A stretch of DNA of 64,000 bases, from assembly GCF_009832745.1 (NCBI RefSeq), contig NZ_VRMJ01000041.1, positions 439,001 to 503,000 on the forward strand, read 5' to 3'. Each line of letters starts with the position of its first letter. Position 1 is the stretch's first letter. This stretch comes from Polaribacter septentrionalilitoris. Lineage in GTDB: Bacteria > Bacteroidota > Bacteroidia > Flavobacteriales > Flavobacteriaceae. The notes beneath the pieces were generated by a model. That model was not told where the DNA came from. It saw nothing but the letters and a program-made list of their open reading frames with translations, and ran no database searches. The translations under genes were made by a program, and so were the position numbers. Positions 16,503 through 26,272 of this stretch are shown here, piece after piece.

Positions 16503-19307
16503 ATGAAATTTAGATTGAAATCATACCTCATCTGTTTTTTTATACTTCTAGGTTTTTCTTCTTTAGCTCAAGAATTCCCGCCAATAAATGTCTTTTATAC
16601 TGATGATTACGGTGCGGAAAATCAAAATTGGGCCATATCTCAATCTGAAGATGATTTTATTTATGTGGCAAATAACAAAGGATTGTTAGAATATAATGGG
16701 GCTACTTGGAGGTTATTTGAAACACCCAATGAAACAATTATGAGGTCTGTAAAATACCATGATAATAAAATCTATACAGGTTTTTATATGGACTTTGGTT
16801 TTTGTGTTAAAGATGAGTTTGGGGAACTTAACTATACTTCAATTGTGAAGCAAGAAAATATTGAGATGCTTGAGGATGAACAGATTTGGAATATCGTTGA
16901 AATTGATGGTTGGATGATTTTTAAATCTTTACAGAGAATTTACCTATATAATTTAGATTCTAAATCGATCAAAATTATTAATGCGCAAAGCAGGATCAAT
17001 AAACTATGTAAAGTAGACGGAATAATTTATTTTCATCAAAATAAAAGAGGTTTGTTCAAAATAGAAAACGGAAAGCCAAAGTTAGTTTCTGACCATAGTG
17101 TATTTCAAGATAATTTTGTTGTTGATATTTTTAGTAAAAAGGGCAAATTATTTTTCACCACCCAAGAAAATGGCTTCTATTTCATAGACAATAAAGAAGT
17201 TGTTAAATGGAATATTTCTTCAGATAAATTATTGTCAAATGAGACTATTTATAGCGCAAAGCAACTAAAAGATGGGAGTTTTGCTTTAGGAACTATTTCT
17301 AATGGTTTAATTTATTTAAATAGTGATGGGTCAATTAATTATCAATTAGATCAGAGTTCTGGTTTAACAAATAATACTGTATTATCTGTATTCGAGGACA
17401 ATAAAAACAATATATGGTTAGGGCTAGATAACGGAATTGGTTGTATCAATAATACATCTCCATTTAGAATGCATGACAAAAAAAGTGATTTTTTAGGGAC
17501 AATTTATACTTCTATAATTTTCAAGAACAATCTTTATTTAGGAACTAATCAAGGATTGTTTTATAGAAATTTGAACTCTAAAGGTGTTTTTGAATTTGTT
17601 GAAAATACTCAAGGTCAGGTCTGGAATTTATCTAAAATTGATGGTACATTATTTTGTGGACATGATTCAGGTACTTTTATAGTTAGTGAAGGAAAAGCTC
17701 GTAATATATTTAATAAACAAGGTACATGGGATATCATAAAAATTAATGATTCTACAATTATACAAGGCTGCTATGATGGTTTGTATGTTCTTAAAAATCA
17801 AAAAGGTATTTGGAAATTAGCACATAAAATTCAAGGTTTTGATAATTCTAGTAAATATATAGTTCAATTAGATAGCAATCAATTTTTTGTAAACCATGAA
17901 TATAAAGGGGTTTTTAGGTTAGTTTTAGATAAAGACTTAAAAAGTGTTCTAAAAGTTGAAAAAGAAAAATCTATAAAAAAAGGAATACACTCAAGTATTT
18001 TAAAATATAGAGATAAGGTTTTGTATTCTAATAAAAATGGAGTTTATGTTTTTGATAAAGAAAATAACACATTTAATAGAGACAGTTTGTATAGCAAACT
18101 AATTTCTCAAGACGCCTTTATTTCCGCAAGATTAGTGCATAATAGTTTTAATGATAAATTATGGTTTTTCTCTAAAGATCATATTAAATATTTATCTCCT
18201 GGAAAGTTAAGTAATAAACCAAACATTAGTGTAATACCATTATCAGAATCAATACCAAAAGCAGCATCAGGTTATGAAAATATTATTCATGTACAAAATG
18301 ATATATATCTTATTGGTACTTCTAATGGATATATTCAGGTTGATTTAAAATCATTAGATGGCGTCAAAGATTTTAAAATCTTTATTAATAAAATACAAAC
18401 TTTTAAGACAGATGGTCCTAGGCAAAATGTTCATTTAAACGAAAAAATTAAATTAAAACATAATAACAATAATTTAGAGTTTTTCTTTAGTATACCTAAC
18501 TACAATAAAACATTAACAACTAAATACCAATACCAATTAGAAGGATTTAACAAAACTTGGAGTAAGACTATAAAAGATCATAAAGTTCTTTTTAAAAATC
18601 TTTCTCATGGCACATATACATTTAAAGTAAGAGGTGTTATAGGTGGTAAGCAAAGTAGTAATATAGCAAGTTATAGTTTTAAAATTGATAGACCATGGTA
18701 TTTGTCTAACTTGATGATAACTATATATATATTGACCTCTTTATTCGCGTTTTATAGTGTTCATATTGCATCAAAGAGATACTATAAAAAACAAAGAGAA
18801 GACATGTTAGATAAAGCCAAAAAAGAAGCTGAATTAAAAGATTTAGCAAATACTCAAGAAATTATTAAATTAAATAATGATAAGCTAAGAAGCGACATAG
18901 AGAGTAAAAATAAGGAATTGGCTACTTCAACAATGAACATTATCAAAAAAAATGAATTCTTAAGTACAATAAAAAGCGAGTTAGTTCATGGAGGTGAAAA
19001 GAGTATAACTAAAGTAGTTAAGATTATTGATAAGAACTTAAACAATACAGACGATTGGAAAATGTTTCAAGAAGCATTTAATAATGCAGATAAAAAGTTC
19101 TTGAAAAAAGTAAAAGATAAACACCCAACCCTGACTCCTAATGATTTAAGATTGTGTGCGTATTTAAGATTAAATTTATCGTCAAAAGAAATTGCACCTC
19201 TTTTAAATATCTCTCCAAGAAGTGTAGAAGTAAAACGATATCGACTCAGAAAGAAGATGAATTTGCCTCATAATTCAAATCTCACAAATTACATTCTTGA
19301 GATTTAA
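16503..19307 (+). CDS. Transmembrane propeller/Y_Y_Y/LuxR-HTH regulator of the laminarin locus
   Basis: 934 residues. A signal peptide (cut near LAQ/EF) leads a periplasmic beta-propeller of two-component-regulator repeats (NIWLGLDNGIGCIN is typical), about 25-620. Then come a Y_Y_Y domain (about 650-728; YQYQLEGFNKTWSK, NLSHGTYTFKVRG), a transmembrane helix (about 735-755), a cytosolic coiled coil (about 758-815), and a C-terminal LuxR-type helix-turn-helix (LRLNLSSKEIAPLLNISPRSVEVKRYRLRKK). It lacks kinase and receiver domains, so it should pass a periplasmic glycan signal straight to DNA. It lies immediately upstream of susCD and is the likely reader of the 20-bp elements. Confidence 0.88.
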   Translation: MKFRLKSYLICFFILLGFSSLAQEFPPINVFYTDDYGAENQNWAISQSEDDFIYVANNKGLLEYNGATWRLFETPNETIMRSVKYHDNKIYTGFYMDFGFCVKDEFGELNYTSIVKQENIEMLEDEQIWNIVEIDGWMIFKSLQRIYLYNLDSKSIKIINAQSRINKLCKVDGIIYFHQNKRGLFKIENGKPKLVSDHSVFQDNFVVDIFSKKGKLFFTTQENGFYFIDNKEVVKWNISSDKLLSNETIYSAKQLKDGSFALGTISNGLIYLNSDGSINYQLDQSSGLTNNTVLSVFEDNKNNIWLGLDNGIGCINNTSPFRMHDKKSDFLGTIYTSIIFKNNLYLGTNQGLFYRNLNSKGVFEFVENTQGQVWNLSKIDGTLFCGHDSGTFIVSEGKARNIFNKQGTWDIIKINDSTIIQGCYDGLYVLKNQKGIWKLAHKIQGFDNSSKYIVQLDSNQFFVNHEYKGVFRLVLDKDLKSVLKVEKEKSIKKGIHSSILKYRDKVLYSNKNGVYVFDKENNTFNRDSLYSKLISQDAFISARLVHNSFNDKLWFFSKDHIKYLSPGKLSNKPNISVIPLSESIPKAASGYENIIHVQNDIYLIGTSNGYIQVDLKSLDGVKDFKIFINKIQTFKTDGPRQNVHLNEKIKLKHNNNNLEFFFSIPNYNKTLTTKYQYQLEGFNKTWSKTIKDHKVLFKNLSHGTYTFKVRGVIGGKQSSNIASYSFKIDRPWYLSNLMITIYILTSLFAFYSVHIASKRYYKKQREDMLDKAKKEAELKDLANTQEIIKLNNDKLRSDIESKNKELATSTMNIIKKNEFLSTIKSELVHGGEKSITKVVKIIDKNLNNTDDWKMFQEAFNNADKKFLKKVKDKHPTLTPNDLRLCAYLRLNLSSKEIAPLLNISPRSVEVKRYRLRKKMNLPHNSNLTNYILEI

Positions 19308-19381
19308 AACGATTTTTATTGTTGATTTGGCAAAATATTAAGCTAATTTTATCAATTACTTATTAAATTTTATCTTTAAAA

Positions 19382-19401
19382 AACTATACAATACCTCAAC
19401 A
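19382..19401 (+). promoter_or_regulatory. Laminarin-locus 20-bp element, copy 2 (susC, distal)
   Basis: AACTATACAATACCTCAACA, two 9-bp half-sites with an 11-bp period. It lies 104 bp before an inverted copy at 19485. Its second half (ACCTCAACA) also pairs with TTTGTTGAGGT at 19424-19434, making an 11-bp inverted repeat with a 20-nt loop and no T-run. Confidence 0.5.
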
Positions 19402-19484
19402 AATAAATTTATTTTAAAATAATTTTGTTGAGGTGCTCCTTTCTATCCCTTGTTTTAACTAATGTTTTAGAATTATTATCTATT

Positions 19485-19504
19485 TGTATGATTTTTGTTT
19501 AGGT
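19485..19504 (-). promoter_or_regulatory. Laminarin-locus 20-bp element, copy 3 (susC, proximal)
   Basis: On the minus strand it reads ACCTAAACAAAAATCATACA. It ends 64 nt before the susC start, the same distance as copy 7 from its gene. Its plus-strand core GTATGATTTTTGT is identical to the core of copy 5 before the 27805 operon. Confidence 0.55.
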
Positions 19505-19568
19505 CATTACTTAACATTTTGGTAACAATACTTTTTAAATTTATACAATACAAATTATAACTAAATTT

Positions 19569-22500
19569 ATGATGAAAAAAATCACATTATTACTCCTTTT
19601 ACTTATCGGAGTTTGTGTACAAGCACAAACAATTAAAGTAAGTGGTGTTGTTAAAGATGCTAAAACCGGTGATCCGTTACCAGGGGTTAGTGTATTAATT
19701 AAAGGAACTACTGTGGGTACACAAACAGATTTTGACGGTTTGTATAATCTACCCAAAGTAGATAAAGGAGCTACACTTGTTTTTAACTATCTCGGATATG
19801 CTGTGAAAGAAGTTGTAGTTAATGAACAAACAGTCAATGTTGTTTTAGAAGAATCAGCAGAATCATTAGACGAGATTGTTGTTATTGGGTATGGTACTCA
19901 AAGAAAGAAAGAAGTTACAGGTGCTGTAGCTGTTGTGGGTAGTGCAACTATTGAAGATTTAAAGCCTACAAGGATAGAGCAAGCTTTACAAGGTCAAGTT
20001 GCAGGTGTAAACATTACTCAGAACTCGGGTTCTCCTGGAGCAGCTTCTAATATAAGAATTAGAGGGGTTTCAACTAATGGAGATAGTAGACCTCTAATAC
20101 TTTTAGATGGTAGGGTTATAGAAGACTTAAGTGTTGTAAACCCTTCAGATATTGAGTCTATTAATATCCTAAAAGATGCATCAGCTGGTATTTATGGTGT
20201 TCGTGCTGCCAATGGTGTAATTTTAGTAACTACAAAATCTGGTAGAAAAGAGTCAGATTTTAAATCAAATTTAAACGTTTCTCTAGGTTTTCAACAAACT
20301 ACAAGAGAAATTCCACTACTTAACGCAACTGAGTATGCATTGTTAGCAAATGAAGCTTTTGCTGCAAATGGAGAAGCCTTACCGTTTACAAATATTAGTG
20401 GTTTAGGTAGAGGAACAAATTGGCAAAATGAAGTTTTTGAAACAGCACCTCAATATAATATCGATTATACATTAAATAAAGGAACAGAAAAATCTACATA
20501 TTCTTTTGGAATATCAGCATTAAGTCAAGATGGTATTGTTGGAGGTAGTAAAGCAAATTTTAATAGAAGAAACATTAGGTTTAACTTCAATACTGATATT
20601 ACTGATAAATTAAAGTTTACTTCATCAACTATTTACACCAATACAAACAAAAAAAACTTAATTGAAAATACTTTAGGATCAATTTTATTTAACGCGTTAA
20701 ATATGCCTCCAACAACTCCAGTATATACTAATGGTCAGTTTTCACTTCCACCTGTTACAGGAACAGGAATTGAGGTTGCAAACCCATTAGCCCAAATAGA
20801 TAATGCGGAAAATAGAAGTTGGGTAAATAAAATTTCGGGAAGTTATGGCTTAAATTATAGTTTTCTAGATTATTTCTCAGCAGAAACAAGATTTCAAGCG
20901 AACTACTCTGTTGCAAATTCAAATACATTTACTCCATTATATTTCTACGGAAATGGAAGTGTTTTTAATCCTCCAGCATCTACCTTTTCAGATTTTAAAC
21001 AAAGCTATTACGATTATACTTTTGATGCTTTCTTAAAATATGAAAGAGTCTTTAATGATGTGCATGATGTAAAAGCAATGTTGGGTACATCAATTTTTAG
21101 ATCTACGAGTAGATTTCAAACTATATTAACTAATAATGCTTCAGGTACAGATATTAATGATGCAGTATTAGGTAGTCTTGTTGAAAATGGAGATGGATTA
21201 GCGGTTTTTAAAAATAATAATGGTGGTTCTAATTTATCTTTTGATAGTCGTTTGCTCTCTTATTTTGCGAGAGTACAATATGCATTCGATGGTAAATACC
21301 TGTTGTCAGCAGTTGTAAGACGAGATGGTTCTTCAAACTTTGGTCCAAAAAACAAGTTTGGATACTTTCCAACAGCTTCAATTGGTTGGGTGCTTTCTGA
21401 AGAAGATTTTCTAGAAGATTCGAGCATGATTAATTTCTTAAAGTTAAGAGCAAGTTATGGTATTATTGGTAATGATAGAATTCCAGGAAATAGATTTGTA
21501 TCTATTTTAAATGGCGAGGCAGAGTATGTTTTTAACAACCAATTAGTATTAGGTACTGCACCAGGTCCTATCGCTAACCCAGAAATTAGATGGGAACAAC
21601 AAAAACCATTAGATATCGGTTTAGATATGGAGTTGTTTAATAAAGTTAACATTACTATGGATTACTTTAAAAAGACAACAGAAGACTTATTGGTTTCCGC
21701 TCAAACTTCTGGTATTATAGGTATAGCTGCACCTGGTTCTTCAGTACCTGTTGTAAATGCAGGTACGGTAGTAAATGAAGGTTTTGAATTTGTAATTAGT
21801 TATAGAGAAAATATTTCTGACGATTTTAATTTTAAAGTAAATTACAACTTTACTACATTAGAAAACAATGTGACCTTTGTGGGTAATTCTACAGGTATTA
21901 TTGAAGGGGGTACATTTGGCGTTGGTCAAGAACCACCATCTAGAATGGAAGCAGGTTTTCCAATAGGATATTTCTACGGATACAAAACAAATGGATTATT
22001 CCAAACTCAAGCAGATGTAACTGCTCATGCAACACAAACAAATGCTGCTCCTGGAGATTTACGTTTTGTTGATGTAAATGGAGATGGTATCATAGACCCA
22101 GATGATAGAACTTATATTGGAGACCCAATAGCAGACCTAACTATGGGGTTAAATTTGTCTTTTAATTATAAAAATTTCGATTTTAATACGTATGCTTTTG
22201 CATCAATAGGTAATGAAATCGTAAGAAATTATGAGAGAAATTTACCACTTACAAACAGACCAACCTATTATTTAGATAGGTGGACTGGACCAGGAACAAG
22301 CAATTCATTTCCTAGAGTAACAACAGGGGCTACTGGAAATAATTTATTTTCAGACTTCTATGTAGAAGATGGTTCGTTCTTAAGATTGCAAAGTATTCAA
22401 TTAGGGTATAGTTTAGGTGAAGAAACATTAAAAAAGATACAATTTGATAAATTAAGATTCTATGTTTCTGCAACAAACTTATTTACGCTAACAAAGTATA

Positions 22501-22610
22501 GAGGTTTTGACCCAACAACTTCAAATGGCGCTCCAATTGGAGGAGGTATAGATCAAGGTTTTTATCCTGCTCCAAAGACATTTTTATTTGGAATGAATGT
22601 TAATTTTTAA
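19569..22610 (+). CDS. SusC-like TonB-dependent receptor of the laminarin locus
   Basis: 1013 residues, with a signal peptide ending at VQAQ. A carboxypeptidase-D-like domain (about 22-100, GDPLPGVSVLIKG) is followed by DEIVVIGYGTQ and the plug domain (IRIRGVSTNGDSRPLILLDG, GVRAANGVILVTTK). The 22-strand barrel closes at FLFGMNVNF, with a C-terminal aromatic as expected for outer-membrane insertion. The start could be ATG 19569 or 19572. It pairs with the SusD gene 10 nt downstream to import beta-glucan oligosaccharides. Substrate is inferred from the GH16/GH17/GH30/GH3 genes. Confidence 0.96.
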   Translation: MMKKITLLLLLLIGVCVQAQTIKVSGVVKDAKTGDPLPGVSVLIKGTTVGTQTDFDGLYNLPKVDKGATLVFNYLGYAVKEVVVNEQTVNVVLEESAESLDEIVVIGYGTQRKKEVTGAVAVVGSATIEDLKPTRIEQALQGQVAGVNITQNSGSPGAASNIRIRGVSTNGDSRPLILLDGRVIEDLSVVNPSDIESINILKDASAGIYGVRAANGVILVTTKSGRKESDFKSNLNVSLGFQQTTREIPLLNATEYALLANEAFAANGEALPFTNISGLGRGTNWQNEVFETAPQYNIDYTLNKGTEKSTYSFGISALSQDGIVGGSKANFNRRNIRFNFNTDITDKLKFTSSTIYTNTNKKNLIENTLGSILFNALNMPPTTPVYTNGQFSLPPVTGTGIEVANPLAQIDNAENRSWVNKISGSYGLNYSFLDYFSAETRFQANYSVANSNTFTPLYFYGNGSVFNPPASTFSDFKQSYYDYTFDAFLKYERVFNDVHDVKAMLGTSIFRSTSRFQTILTNNASGTDINDAVLGSLVENGDGLAVFKNNNGGSNLSFDSRLLSYFARVQYAFDGKYLLSAVVRRDGSSNFGPKNKFGYFPTASIGWVLSEEDFLEDSSMINFLKLRASYGIIGNDRIPGNRFVSILNGEAEYVFNNQLVLGTAPGPIANPEIRWEQQKPLDIGLDMELFNKVNITMDYFKKTTEDLLVSAQTSGIIGIAAPGSSVPVVNAGTVVNEGFEFVISYRENISDDFNFKVNYNFTTLENNVTFVGNSTGIIEGGTFGVGQEPPSRMEAGFPIGYFYGYKTNGLFQTQADVTAHATQTNAAPGDLRFVDVNGDGIIDPDDRTYIGDPIADLTMGLNLSFNYKNFDFNTYAFASIGNEIVRNYERNLPLTNRPTYYLDRWTGPGTSNSFPRVTTGATGNNLFSDFYVEDGSFLRLQSIQLGYSLGEETLKKIQFDKLRFYVSATNLFTLTKYRGFDPTTSNGAPIGGGIDQGFYPAPKTFLFGMNVNF

Positions 22611-22620
22611 TAATAGAAAG

Positions 22621-24099
22621 ATGAAAAAAATAAACATAAAATATTACATAACTTTAATGCTTTTTGTAAGTATTGGTTATTCATGTAGCGATAGTTTTGT
22701 TGATGTAGAGCCAACTGCTGCTAATTCAGAAAGCTTTTTTAATTCAGAACAAGATTATCAAGATGCCTTAATAGGTGCATACGATTTATTACAGTCTACC
22801 TACCTAAATGTAATGTTAGGAGAAATAGCTTCAGACAATACCTTAGCAGGTGGTGAAAGTGCGACTGATACACCAGGTATTCAAGAAGTAGACGATATGA
22901 CGCATACACCTTTAAATGCCCAATTAAGAGATATTTGGAATTGGATGTATGCAGGGGTTAATAGAGCTAATTATATTTTAGAATTTAAAGATAAAACAGA
23001 TTTTACAGGAAAAGATGTTATTATAGCTGAAGCAACTTTTTTAAGAGCTTATTATTATTTCGAACTTGTAAAATGGTTTGGTGATGTTCCGCTTGCTGTA
23101 GATAAAAGAATACAGTTTGGTGAGCAATTCAATATTGATAGAACTGCTAAAGCAGATGTTTATGCGCAAATTGAAGCAGATTTAATATTTGCCATAGATA
23201 AATTACCCTACACGCAAACTACTCCTGGTAGAGTTACCAAAGGAGCAGCGCAAGCTTTGTTAGGTAAAGCATATTTATATCAAGATAAATTTGATCAAGC
23301 AGCAACTGTATTAGATAATTTAATACAAAATGGACCTTATGATTTAGTAGCAGATTACAACTCAATTTTTGAAGAGGCAGGAGAAAATAATATTGAATCT
23401 GTGTTTGAAGTTCAATATTTTGAAGGTCAAGGAGCAAGTTTTGATTGCTTGCAATGTAGTGAAGGTAATGTAGCTGTTGGATTTAGTGGTGTTAGAGCTT
23501 ATTCAGGACCAGATTTTACATCAGGTTTTAGTTTTAACGTACCCGTTCAAGAAGTTGTAGATGCTTTTGAAGCTGGAGATTTAAGAAAAGATGTAGCTAT
23601 TTTAGATATTGTGGCTTGGGCAACAGCAACTGGTGCAACTTACGGAACAGGTCATGAACATACAGGTTATTTTAACCGAAAATACATACCAAGAACCAGA
23701 GGTTCAAATGCTCAAGGAGATAGAAACTTAACAAACCCTAACAATTACAGAGCAATCCGTTTTGCAGATGTTTTGTTAATGGCTGCAGAAGCATTCAATA
23801 GAAGTTCTACTCCTAACGATATTAAAGCTCAAGCCTACTTAAATCGTGTAAGAGAAAGAGCTTTTGGTAATGCTAATAATAATATTGCTGCAACAGGTAC
23901 AACACTTTATAATAATATTCTTGATGAAAGAAGAGTAGAATTAGTAGGTGAGGGACATCGATTTTTTGATTTGGTAAGAACAGGAAAAGCTGCTTCAGAA
24001 ATCAATGGTTTTGTGTCTGGAAAACATGAAGTTTTTCCTATTCCTGCAATAGAAATTCAATTAGCAGGAAATCGTTGGCCTCAAAACCCTAACTACTAA
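22621..24099 (+). CDS. SusD-like glycan-binding lipoprotein
   Basis: The start is set at 22621 because MKKINIKYYITLMLFVSIGYSC is a proper lipoprotein signal (Cys22); the ATG at 22597 overlaps the susC end. The mature part has the SusD/RagB pattern: N-terminal VEPTAANSESFFNSEQDYQ, TPR-like helices with AEATFLRAYYYFELVKWFGDVPL, and a C-terminal LDERRVELVGEGHRFFDLVRTG. It forms the lid of the SusC transporter at the cell surface and binds laminarin chains (family knowledge; ligand inferred). 492 residues. Confidence 0.96.
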   Translation: MKKINIKYYITLMLFVSIGYSCSDSFVDVEPTAANSESFFNSEQDYQDALIGAYDLLQSTYLNVMLGEIASDNTLAGGESATDTPGIQEVDDMTHTPLNAQLRDIWNWMYAGVNRANYILEFKDKTDFTGKDVIIAEATFLRAYYYFELVKWFGDVPLAVDKRIQFGEQFNIDRTAKADVYAQIEADLIFAIDKLPYTQTTPGRVTKGAAQALLGKAYLYQDKFDQAATVLDNLIQNGPYDLVADYNSIFEEAGENNIESVFEVQYFEGQGASFDCLQCSEGNVAVGFSGVRAYSGPDFTSGFSFNVPVQEVVDAFEAGDLRKDVAILDIVAWATATGATYGTGHEHTGYFNRKYIPRTRGSNAQGDRNLTNPNNYRAIRFADVLLMAAEAFNRSSTPNDIKAQAYLNRVRERAFGNANNNIAATGTTLYNNILDERRVELVGEGHRFFDLVRTGKAASEINGFVSGKHEVFPIPAIEIQLAGNRWPQNPNY

Positions 24100-24111
24100 A
24101 AAATATATACA

Positions 24112-26262
24112 ATGAAAAAAATGAAAACATTTTACAAATATATCTTCATACTATTAGTTATAGTAGCCTGTGAAGACAATTTGAGAGATTTGTCTTTTAT
24201 AGATAGTATAGCTGCACCAACAAATGTAAGTGCAGTATATGATATCACGCAAGACAATACAGGTTTGGTAACAATTTCACCAAGCGCAGAAGGAGCAGTG
24301 AGTTTTGAGGTTTATTTTGGTGATACAACTAAAGAACCTGCAATCGTAAGTCAAGGAGACAACGTTCAGCATACTTATGCCGAAGGAACCTATCAGGTAA
24401 AAATTATTGCATCTAATGTAAAAGGAGATAAAGCAGAAACTACTCAGCAATTGGTGGTTTCTTTTAAGGCTCCTCAAAACTTAGTTGTGGTTATAGAAAA
24501 TGATGCGGCAATATCTAAACAGGTAAATGTTACTGCAAATGCAGACTTTGCATCAATGTTTGATTTTGATTCGGGCGAAACAGGAGTTTCTCAACCAGTT
24601 GCTTCTGCTAATATTGGTAATACAATTAACTATCAATATACTACACCTGGTGTATATTCAATAAAAGTAACAGCAAAAGGTGGTGCTATAGCCACTACAG
24701 AATATACTATGGACTTTGAAGTCACTGAGATTTTAGCGCCTATTGAAGCTGCACCTGCACCTCCTGTAAGAAATACAGAAGATGTGGTATCTATATTTAG
24801 TGATGCATATACAGATGTTGCTTTAGATGAATTGCCAACAACTTGGTCTGCTGGAGGTTTTGAAGCTGTTAATCTAAATAACGATAATGTTTGGAAATTA
24901 ACAGGTGTAGACTTTATTGGTATGGTTACTAACTATGCAGCAGGAGTGGATCTTTCTTCTATGGAAATGATGCACATAGACTATTGGGTTCCAGAGGGAG
25001 TAAATAACGAGTTGTTAGTTAAGATTGTGAATACTGTTGATGGTGGAGAAGATATCGAATCTTTAGGAACCACAGTTGCAGGTACTTGGCAAAGTATAGA
25101 TATCGACATGACAAAGTTTGATGATGGTAATCTTGCAAACAAAGAGAAAATAACGCAATTAATCATCGATTCTGATGGTATAGCAGGTGTAGTTTATATA
25201 GATAACTTTTACTTCTATAAAGCTCCAACATCATTTGCAAAAGTATTTGACGATTTTGAAGGAAATGGAACAATCACAACTTGGGCAGAAGATGCAGCTG
25301 GTTTAGATATTGCTTTTGCAAATCCTTTTGTAGACGCTACAAATGGTTCAGCAACTGTACTTAAATACGAAGATACTGGTGGTCAATATGCAAATATTAG
25401 ATTTGACGTAACACCAAACTTTGATTTTTCAGTTAAAAAATCATTCTCTTTAAAAGTGTATGTGCCTTCTAGTAGTGTTACAGGAAGTTCGCCTAATCAG
25501 GTTTCTTTAAAGTTACAAGACAACACGAATAGTCAGCCATGGACTACGCAAACAGAAATTATCAAACCAATTCAGTTAGATACTTGGCAAACATTAACCT
25601 TCGATTTTGAAAATGATGCAACAGCAGGTTCTCCAAACCCATTAAGTAGAACAGATTTCAATAGGGTAATTCTACAAGTAAATGGAGAAAACAATAATGA
25701 TAATGTAGTAGCTTATTTTGATGATATCGAATGGGGAGATGATTTGTTTGTAGGTCCAATACCTCATGATGATTTTGAAGGAAATGGAAACATTACAACT
25801 TGGGCAGGAGATGCAGCTGGCTTAAATACTAGTTTCCTAAATCCATTAAAAAATTCTGATAATAATTCTGATACTGTTTTAGAATACGATGATACAGGAG
25901 GGCAATATGCAAACATCCGTTTCGATAATGAGGCCAATGCTAATTTTAACATGCAAAAACATACTTTTTCTTTAAAAATTTATGTTCCTTCAAGTAGTGT
26001 CTCTGGTAGTTCACCAAACCAAATATCGTTAAAGCTACAAGATAATAGCAATAGTCAACCTTGGACAACACAAACTGAAGTTATAAAAGCTATAGAATTA
26101 GACAAATGGCAAACAGTAGTTTTTGATTTTAAAAATGATACAACTGCGGGTAGTCCAGATCCTTTAACTAGAACAAATTTTAATAGAGTTGTTTTACAAG
26201 TAAATGGAGAAAATAATAATGATCCAGTAAAAGCTTATATAGATGATTTTAAATATTATTAA
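24112..26262 (+). CDS. SusE-position multi-domain surface glycan-binding lipoprotein
   Basis: 716 residues, lipobox Cys20 (ATG 24121 is an alternative start). Two PKD-like beta domains (about 35-210) are followed by an FSDAYT module (about 221-372, VVSIFSDAYTDV). Two tandem jelly-roll-like carbohydrate-binding domains then span about 380-551 and 553-716. No catalytic motif is seen. Placed straight after susCD, it is in the usual position for a surface glycan-binding protein that feeds laminarin to SusCD. Binding is inferred from position and fold style. The FSDAYT module recurs in two other proteins of this locus. Confidence 0.82.
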   Translation: MKKMKTFYKYIFILLVIVACEDNLRDLSFIDSIAAPTNVSAVYDITQDNTGLVTISPSAEGAVSFEVYFGDTTKEPAIVSQGDNVQHTYAEGTYQVKIIASNVKGDKAETTQQLVVSFKAPQNLVVVIENDAAISKQVNVTANADFASMFDFDSGETGVSQPVASANIGNTINYQYTTPGVYSIKVTAKGGAIATTEYTMDFEVTEILAPIEAAPAPPVRNTEDVVSIFSDAYTDVALDELPTTWSAGGFEAVNLNNDNVWKLTGVDFIGMVTNYAAGVDLSSMEMMHIDYWVPEGVNNELLVKIVNTVDGGEDIESLGTTVAGTWQSIDIDMTKFDDGNLANKEKITQLIIDSDGIAGVVYIDNFYFYKAPTSFAKVFDDFEGNGTITTWAEDAAGLDIAFANPFVDATNGSATVLKYEDTGGQYANIRFDVTPNFDFSVKKSFSLKVYVPSSSVTGSSPNQVSLKLQDNTNSQPWTTQTEIIKPIQLDTWQTLTFDFENDATAGSPNPLSRTDFNRVILQVNGENNNDNVVAYFDDIEWGDDLFVGPIPHDDFEGNGNITTWAGDAAGLNTSFLNPLKNSDNNSDTVLEYDDTGGQYANIRFDNEANANFNMQKHTFSLKIYVPSSSVSGSSPNQISLKLQDNSNSQPWTTQTEVIKAIELDKWQTVVFDFKNDTTAGSPDPLTRTNFNRVVLQVNGENNNDPVKAYIDDFKYY
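25249..26262 (+). repeat. Tandem 173-residue domain duplication inside the SusE-position gene
   Basis: DDFEGNG starts a unit at 25249 and again at 25768, a 519-nt period. The two units share long stretches such as TGGQYANIRFD, VPSSSV.GSSPNQ and LQVNGENNND, and the DNA is also visibly similar. This looks like a recent in-frame duplication that doubles a binding domain. Confidence 0.8.
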
Positions 26263-26272
26263 TAAAATAGAC

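Noticed and set aside
19393..19434. Terminator of the laminarin regulator gene
   Set aside because: The 11-bp inverted repeat has a 20-nt loop and no T-run; it is better explained as paired half-sites of the 20-bp element.
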